Part shown: piece after piece, positions 5,389 through 9,817 of the stretch
How positions within the stretch are numbered: the stretch's first letter is position 1
How the letters are laid out: the number at the start of each line of letters is the position of its first letter
Origin: DATJHM01 sp035493895
Lineage (GTDB): Bacteria > Chloroflexota > Ktedonobacteria > Ktedonobacterales > Ktedonobacteraceae
Assembly (NCBI GenBank): GCA_035493895.1
Contig: DATJHM010000235.1
Location: 1 to 9,817 of the forward strand
Length of the DNA stretch: 9,817 nucleotides
Direction: 5' to 3'
Program-made: the position numbers and the translations under genes
The notes under the pieces: model-generated
What the model was told of the DNA's origin: nothing
The model's input: the letters and a program-made list of their open reading frames with translations, nothing else
Database searches by the model: none

Positions 5389-6441
5389 ATGGCGACTATT
5401 GAAGACGTAGCAAGGCATGCTGGAGTTTCAATATCTACCGTGTCTCGGGTCGTGAATGGCCGGGGACATGTGAATGCCAGTATTGTTGCGCATGTGCAGG
5501 CGGCGGTTCAAGAACTCCATTACACTCCGAATCGAGCGGCTCGCTCATTGCGCACACAACAATCAAAGATCATTGGTCTGTTGATCAGTGATATTCAAAA
5601 TCCTTTTTTTGCCGGGCTTATTCGCGGCATCGAGGATGTTGCTCAGCGCAATGGATACAGCGTTATTCTCTGTAATTCCGATGAAAATGAGCAAAAAGAG
5701 CGACAGTATGTCGAAGTACTCTGTGCGGAGCAGATCGCCGGGGCGATTATTGTCCCAACCCATGAAAAATCGCGCTCAGCACGTATCTTCGATATGCATG
5801 GAATTCCCATTGTTGCGGTTGATCGCAAAGTTGTTAATGTTGATGCAGTCGTTGTCGATAATAAGCGCGGAGCATATCAAGCGATAACACACCTCATTGG
5901 CAATGGCTATCGTCGCATTGCGATTATTGCTGGCCCACAAAATTCTACTACAGGCAAAGAGCGTCTGGAAGGTTACTATCAGGCGTTGCAGGAGGCGGGC
6001 ATCGAGCCCGATCCAGCCCTGGTTCGTTGTGGTTCGTTCAAGTCCGCCAGTGGCAAAGTGCTTGCGGATGAACTACTCGATACGTGTGCTGATATTGATG
6101 CGTTGTTCGTTGTCAATAATCTGATGGCTTTAGGAGCCCTTGAAACGCTCCATGCGCGAAACTTACAAATTCCTGATGATATTGGAATGGTCTGTTTTGA
6201 CGAAATGCCCTGGGCTGCCCTGGGTTCTATTTCGTTGACAACGGTCACGCAGCCTGTCTATGAACTTGGGAGCACGGCTGCAATGCGGCTGTTTCAACGT
6301 TTACAAAACTCGGAAAAATTCACGCATCAGGAGATTGTGCTGGCTCCAACGTTGCATATTCGTTGCTCCAGTGCCGTACGTCCTCTGAAAGCGAGATGTC
6401 AGGATGAGCAGGAGTCTTTTGACGGTCATCCTGTTCTTTGA
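5389..6441 (+). CDS. LacI-family transcriptional regulator
   Basis: This 350-residue repressor-type protein has the standard layout. An N-terminal helix-turn-helix (ATIEDVARHAGVSISTVSR, residues 2-20) is followed by a hinge helix (YTPNRAARSLR, about 46-56) that inserts at the central CG of operators. A sugar-binding domain follows from about residue 60 (IIGLLISDIQNPFF) to the end, with the typical ALFVVNNLMALGAL and GMVCFDEMPWA segments. The ATG at 5389 is chosen because AAGGAGGTG stands just before it; the GTG at 5371 lies upstream of that site. It starts the rightward operon and is divergent from the transporter genes, so it probably controls both and itself through the AAACG operators. The inducer is presumably the imported sugar or its phosphorylated ketose. 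The stop is 54 bp before the isomerase, with no promoter evident between. Confidence 0.94.
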   Translation: MATIEDVARHAGVSISTVSRVVNGRGHVNASIVAHVQAAVQELHYTPNRAARSLRTQQSKIIGLLISDIQNPFFAGLIRGIEDVAQRNGYSVILCNSDENEQKERQYVEVLCAEQIAGAIIVPTHEKSRSARIFDMHGIPIVAVDRKVVNVDAVVVDNKRGAYQAITHLIGNGYRRIAIIAGPQNSTTGKERLEGYYQALQEAGIEPDPALVRCGSFKSASGKVLADELLDTCADIDALFVVNNLMALGALETLHARNLQIPDDIGMVCFDEMPWAALGSISLTTVTQPVYELGSTAAMRLFQRLQNSEKFTHQEIVLAPTLHIRCSSAVRPLKARCQDEQESFDGHPVL

Positions 6442-6495
6442 ATTTCTCTACTTCTCTATTTATCGTATTTTGCATATGGAAAGGACTAAAAAAAG

Positions 6496-7914
6496 ATGGC
6501 AAAGGTTGGCATCTTAACGTTTTCTGATGGTCGTCCGTTTGTCGCGCAAGAGGTCGACGGGCTCAACCGCGAGTTCCAGCAGCGTCTTCAGCGGAGACTA
6601 GAAGCAGACGGCTATGAAGTTGTGCTCGCCGAAGAGATTATATGCACAAACGAAAGTGCCGTTCGTGAGTCCAAGCGTCTGGCCTCGCTCGGATGCGATT
6701 GTACTATTTTCAATTTTGCTGTCTGGGTATTTCCTAATCTGGCTGCTCTGGCCTCGCGCTTTGCTCCTGGTCCCCTGTTGCTCTTTAGCAATGTCAATCC
6801 CCAGTTCCCCGGTCTGGTTGGTATGCTGGCAAGTGCCGGTGGACTCAATCAGGCGGGCACGAAATATGCGCGTGCCTATGGCGAGATCGAGGATGAGGCG
6901 ACCTATGGCCGTGTGCGATCTTTTGTGCGAGCGGCAAGTGCCGTCTCTCGCTTGCGCGGACAGACCTTTGGCCTGTTCGGTGGTCGTCCTATGGGGATGT
7001 ACACTGCTACTGCTGATCCTGCGCAGTGGCTTTCCATCTTTGGTGTTGATGTTGAGCATATTGATCAGGGTGAAATTATCCGTCTTGCCGCCGAGGTTCC
7101 CGAGGCAAAGGTTGCGCCAGCTCTTACCTGGCTGGAAGAGAATATTGGTCACATCCACTACGATGGCAAGCAGTTGACGCCCGAAAAGCTCAAGACGCAG
7201 ATCCGCGCGACGTATGCCGTCAAGCGTATGATTGAAGAGTATCGCCTGGACTTCACCGGCATTAAAGCCCAGCCCGAACTGACCAATAACTTTTGTACGA
7301 TGGACGTGACTGAGGCGTTCCTCAACGATCCCTACGACTGGGATGGTCCCCATGAGCCCCATATCTGTGCGACAGAGGGCGATATGGATGCCGCGATGAC
7401 CATGCAGATCATGAAGCATCTGGCGGCAACGCCTGTGCTCTTTGCGGATGTTCGTCATTATCATGCCGATCTGGGAGTCTGGGATCTCTGTAATTCAGGC
7501 GAACATGCCACGTATTTCGCGGGCCATTCGTTTGATCCAAAGGTCAACCTGCCCAACGTCCACTTCTATCCCGAAGGCTTCTACTTCCCCGCTGGTGGTG
7601 CCAGCGTACAGCATCTGGCCGCTCCTGGAGAAGCCACCTTTGCCCGCCTGACACGCCGCGATGGCAAGTACTGGCTGGCGATTCTCCAGGGCGAGTTTGT
7701 GCAGTACGATGCCGATAAGAACATGGAGCTGATGCGCCAGACGACGCTGGAATGGCCCCATGCGTTTACGCGCTTTACCTGCACTCCCGATGAGTTCATT
7801 TCGTCCTACGCCAGCAATCATATTCATGCGGTGTATGGCGACTGGGTCGAAGAGCTGCGCACCGTGGCCGATCTGCTCGGTATCGACTCGTATGTGTACG
7901 GAGCCAAGAAATAG
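6496..7914 (+). CDS. L-fucose/L-arabinose isomerase family protein
   Basis: This 472-residue cytoplasmic enzyme belongs to the FucI/AraA-type aldose-ketose isomerases, which use a divalent metal, usually Mn2+. Candidate metal ligands are Glu294 (CATEGDMDA), Asp318 (FADVRHYH) and a C-terminal histidine in SNHIHAVYGD (442 or 444). The 24-residue Glu-Asp spacing equals that of E. coli FucI (Glu337, Asp361, His528). It is much shorter than FucI (591 aa) and near AraA in length, so it belongs to a shorter COG2407-like group whose substrates are poorly defined. GGAAAGGA lies about 10 nt before the ATG. The kinase gene follows 59 bp later, so isomerisation then phosphorylation of an aldose is the likely pathway. 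L-arabinose, L-fucose, D-arabinose or another pentose/deoxyhexose are all possible. I give no gene symbol because specificity is unknown. Confidence 0.85.
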   Translation: MAKVGILTFSDGRPFVAQEVDGLNREFQQRLQRRLEADGYEVVLAEEIICTNESAVRESKRLASLGCDCTIFNFAVWVFPNLAALASRFAPGPLLLFSNVNPQFPGLVGMLASAGGLNQAGTKYARAYGEIEDEATYGRVRSFVRAASAVSRLRGQTFGLFGGRPMGMYTATADPAQWLSIFGVDVEHIDQGEIIRLAAEVPEAKVAPALTWLEENIGHIHYDGKQLTPEKLKTQIRATYAVKRMIEEYRLDFTGIKAQPELTNNFCTMDVTEAFLNDPYDWDGPHEPHICATEGDMDAAMTMQIMKHLAATPVLFADVRHYHADLGVWDLCNSGEHATYFAGHSFDPKVNLPNVHFYPEGFYFPAGGASVQHLAAPGEATFARLTRRDGKYWLAILQGEFVQYDADKNMELMRQTTLEWPHAFTRFTCTPDEFISSYASNHIHAVYGDWVEELRTVADLLGIDSYVYGAKK

Positions 7915-7924
7915 CACGCGCATG

Positions 7925-7957
7925 AGGGACAGGAGATCTGCGGGATTTCCTGTCCCT
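7925..7957 (+). other. Intercistronic hairpin between isomerase and kinase genes
   Basis: AGGGACAGGA (7925-7934) pairs perfectly with TCCTGTCCCT (7948-7957). Three more pairs (one a G-U) extend the stem inward. It begins about 10 nt after the isomerase stop and ends just before the kinase ribosome binding site AAGGAG (7962-7967). There is no U-tract, so read-through is expected. It may stabilise the upstream message or modulate kinase translation. Confidence 0.6.
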
Positions 7958-7973
7958 TGTGAAGGAGAGAACT

Positions 7974-9503
7974 ATGGCGAAGCATGACCTGGTAATGGGC
8001 ATTGACGCCGGTACCGGAAGTCTGCGGGCGGGGATCTTTGATCTGCACGGTCACCCTCTCGGTTTTGCGGAACGCTCCTATGAGACGCACTATCCCAATC
8101 CTGGTTGGGCGGAACAGCATCCCGCTGATTGGTGGGATGCGCTCGTTGGTGCGGTGCGGGAATGTCTCTCGATCAGCGGGGCCAGCAGCGAGCGGGTAAT
8201 TGGTCTGGCGATTGATGCGCCCTGTAATATTTTGTTGGTCGATCAGGATGGTACGCCCCTCACGGAAAGCCTGATCTGGATGGATCTGCGTGGGGCTGAG
8301 CAGGCCAGACGCCTGACGGCAACGCAAGATCCGGTGCTACGCTATTGTGGTGGCGATGTGCCTGCTGAGTGGCCGCTGCCGAAAATGCTCTGGCTCAAAG
8401 AGCAGAAGCCCGAGCTCTGGGAGCAGGCGGCTGCGCTTGTGGAGCAGATGAGCTGGCTGACCTATCGCCTGACGGGTACCTGGGCGACTCCGCTTAATAG
8501 TGCCGCGGCAAAATGGCATTATCGCACCTCCGCCAGTGCCGATACGCCTGAGGGCTGGCCTGTGCGCCTGCTCGGGGTTGTTGGCCTGAACGACGCGCTG
8601 GGGATGCTGCCTGAAACCGTTGTGCCGATGGGCGCGAAGGCGGGCGAATTGAGCGCTCAGGCTGCCAGCGAGCTTGGTTTGCGTCCGGGCATTGCGGTTT
8701 CCATGAGTGGCATTGATGCGCACGCGGGCATGGTGGGGATCAATGTCACCTCGCCCGGTACGTTAGCCCTGATCACAGGCACCTCGACCTGTCAGCTGGC
8801 GCAATCGCGCGAGGGGGCTTTCGATCCCGGACTCTGGGGACCATTTGAGGATGCGGTCATACAACAGGAATGGACGCTGGAAGCCGGACAGGCCAGCACT
8901 GGCGGTACTGTCCGCTGGCTGCTCGATCTGCTCGGGGGGAACCTGCCGAAGGGGTCTGAGCGCTACGTCGTCGCTGATGCGGCGGCAGCGGCGGTTGCGC
9001 CGGGCGCGGAAGGGCTCACCATTCTGGACTACTGGCAGGGGAGTCGGACGCCCGTGAAGGACCCGAGCGCTCGTGGCACGATCTGGGGTCTCACCTCTGC
9101 GCACGGGACGGGGCACCTCTTACGCGCTGTCTATGAGGCGACCGCGTATGGGAACCGGCACATCCTGGATATGCTACGCGGCCTGAACGTGCCAGTGGAC
9201 CAGATTACGGCCTGCGGCGGTGGGACACGTAGCCAGCTCTGGCTCCAGATCCTCGCGGATGTCGCGCAATTGCCGATCACACTGACCGAGGTGGCCGATG
9301 CGGTCGCGCTTGGGAGTGCTATGTGTGCCGCCGTGGGAGCTGGCGCTTTTCCTGATCTCGTGACTGCGGGTCGGGATATGGTGCGAACAGGTGCCGTCGT
9401 AGAGCCGAATCCAGCCACGCGAGCGGTGTACGATGAGGGCTATGCTCGCTATCGTGAGACATATCGGGTATTAGCGCCCCTCTTTCAGCGCGCACAACAT
9501 TGA
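7974..9503 (+). CDS. FGGY-family carbohydrate kinase (ribulokinase-like)
   Basis: This 509-residue kinase transfers the ATP gamma-phosphate to a ketose or polyol in the cytosol. FGGY features in order are the N-terminal phosphate-binding GIDAGTGSLR (residues 9-18), YPNPGWAEQHPADWW, a catalytic-base candidate Asp248 in SGIDAHAG, ITGTSTCQL in the second actin-like domain, and the C-terminal FGGY signature region ACGGGTRSQLWLQILAD. The segments AAAKWHY, DYWQGSRTP with DPSARGTIWGLT, and YEATAYGNRHI resemble ribulokinase-type members more than glycerol kinases. Xylulokinase or fuculokinase activity cannot be excluded. The ATG at 7974 is preferred because AAGGAG precedes it by 6 nt; an in-frame GTG at 7959 lies before that site. 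Acting after the isomerase, it would trap the ketose as a phosphate for an aldolase or epimerase encoded elsewhere. Confidence 0.92.
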   Translation: MAKHDLVMGIDAGTGSLRAGIFDLHGHPLGFAERSYETHYPNPGWAEQHPADWWDALVGAVRECLSISGASSERVIGLAIDAPCNILLVDQDGTPLTESLIWMDLRGAEQARRLTATQDPVLRYCGGDVPAEWPLPKMLWLKEQKPELWEQAAALVEQMSWLTYRLTGTWATPLNSAAAKWHYRTSASADTPEGWPVRLLGVVGLNDALGMLPETVVPMGAKAGELSAQAASELGLRPGIAVSMSGIDAHAGMVGINVTSPGTLALITGTSTCQLAQSREGAFDPGLWGPFEDAVIQQEWTLEAGQASTGGTVRWLLDLLGGNLPKGSERYVVADAAAAAVAPGAEGLTILDYWQGSRTPVKDPSARGTIWGLTSAHGTGHLLRAVYEATAYGNRHILDMLRGLNVPVDQITACGGGTRSQLWLQILADVAQLPITLTEVADAVALGSAMCAAVGAGAFPDLVTAGRDMVRTGAVVEPNPATRAVYDEGYARYRETYRVLAPLFQRAQH

Positions 9504-9520
9504 TGAACGATGAACATGCG

Positions 9521-9558
9521 ATGCGGGAACTTTGTCGGAAGCGATGAGGTTCCTGCAT
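9521..9558. terminator. Hairpin between convergent genes, possible bidirectional terminator
   Basis: ATGCGGGAAC (9521-9530) pairs with GTTCCTGCAT (9549-9558), ten pairs with one G-U and an 18-nt loop. It lies 17 bp after the kinase stop and about 45 bp beyond the stop of the convergent gene. No U-tract follows on either strand, so termination efficiency is uncertain. Confidence 0.4.
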
Positions 9559-9603
9559 TATGATTGCTGGTAGACGAACTGCCGGGTTTGCTTGAGGCTG
9601 TGG

Positions 9604-9817
9604 CTAGCGTTTTGAGAATGCCTCATTGAGAACCTCTCTGACAAATGCAGCGACTTCAGGTTCAGTTGATGCTCGCGGTCCTGCGATATTGAGCACGTGA
9701 ATGGTATGCTGACTGAGAAATGTCAGGAGCATAGCCACTGGATGCGGTGATGCTCTGTGGATGTGTAAGCAGGGCTTATGATAGTGGCGGGCAAAGTCTG
9801 CGGTAAGGGCTGAGCCT
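9604..9817 (-). CDS. C-terminal fragment of putative molybdenum carrier (cpYpsA-type SLOG) family protein, partial
   Basis: An open frame runs from the right edge of the window to a TAG at 9604-9606, giving 70 residues with no start in view. It contains GSALTADFARHYHKPCLHI near its beginning, then about 20 residues later HTIHVLNIAGPRASTEPEV, and ends VREVLNEAFSKR. The pattern of small-residue turn, YxKPCL, a strand VLNIAGPR-S and a final helix matches, as I remember it, the C-terminal half of the family annotated as putative molybdenum carrier or circularly permuted YpsA, a Rossmann-like nucleotide-binding fold. The function of that family is not firmly established. It converges on the kinase gene, so it is not part of the sugar operon. 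Confidence 0.65.
   Translation of the reverse strand, partial: GSALTADFARHYHKPCLHIHRASPHPVAMLLTFLSQHTIHVLNIAGPRASTEPEVAAFVREVLNEAFSKR

Noticed and set aside
4960..5418. Open frame of about 150 codons on the minus strand across the control region
   Set aside because: It overlaps the start of the regulator gene and both promoter regions, has no ribosome binding site and its translation is low-complexity and Ser/Leu/Phe-rich without domain character.
6400..6433. Inverted repeat CAGGATGA/TCATCCTG at the end of the regulator gene as a terminator
   Set aside because: The stem is only 8 bp with an 18-nt loop, lies inside the coding sequence and is not followed by a proper U-run; co-transcription with the isomerase remains more likely.
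6598..7464. Long open frame (288 codons) on the minus strand opposite the isomerase gene
   Set aside because: The plus-strand frame encodes a recognisable isomerase with catalytic residues; the antisense frame shows no domain and no ribosome binding site.
7959..7973. GTG start of the FGGY kinase at 7959
   Set aside because: The AAGGAG ribosome binding site lies after this GTG and directly serves the ATG at 7974.

Overview
The window looks like a chromosomal carbohydrate uptake and catabolism locus from a free-living bacterium of moderate GC content. It uses strong AGGAG-type ribosome binding sites. The lipoprotein-type binding protein, the RbsA/RbsC-style transporter and the FucI-like isomerase with an FGGY kinase would suit a Ktedonobacteria/Chloroflexota-type organism. 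That taxonomic guess is an impression from gene style, not a database result.

Layout, left to right. Bases 1-228 hold no convincing gene. They contain two imperfect copies of a 22-bp motif 58 bp apart (possibly the worn end of a CRISPR array) and a perfect 25-bp inverted repeat that probably terminates the leftward operon. Bases 229-4834 are a leftward operon read in the order sugar-binding lipoprotein, double-domain ABC ATPase, ABC permease, metallo-beta-lactamase-fold hydrolase. Bases 4835-5388 are a divergent control region with two sigma-70-like promoters, four AAACG-centred candidate LacI-family operators and one larger GntR-like palindrome. Bases 5389-9503 are a rightward operon: LacI-family regulator, L-fucose/L-arabinose isomerase-fold enzyme, FGGY pentulose/hexulose kinase. 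At the right edge, converging on the kinase, is the C-terminal end of a protein resembling the putative molybdenum carrier / circularly permuted YpsA (SLOG) family.

How it fits together (inference). The lipoprotein captures a monosaccharide and the RbsABC-type transporter imports it. The isomerase turns the aldose into a ketose and the kinase phosphorylates it. The LacI-type protein represses both divergent transcripts, probably by looping between operators spaced by near-integral helical turns, until the sugar appears. No aldolase or epimerase is present, so the last step must be encoded elsewhere. The role of the MBL hydrolase in the uptake operon is the least explained part. Stable hairpins without U-tracts sit at three gene junctions (binding protein/ATPase, permease/hydrolase, isomerase/kinase), suggesting post-transcriptional tuning of gene ratios.
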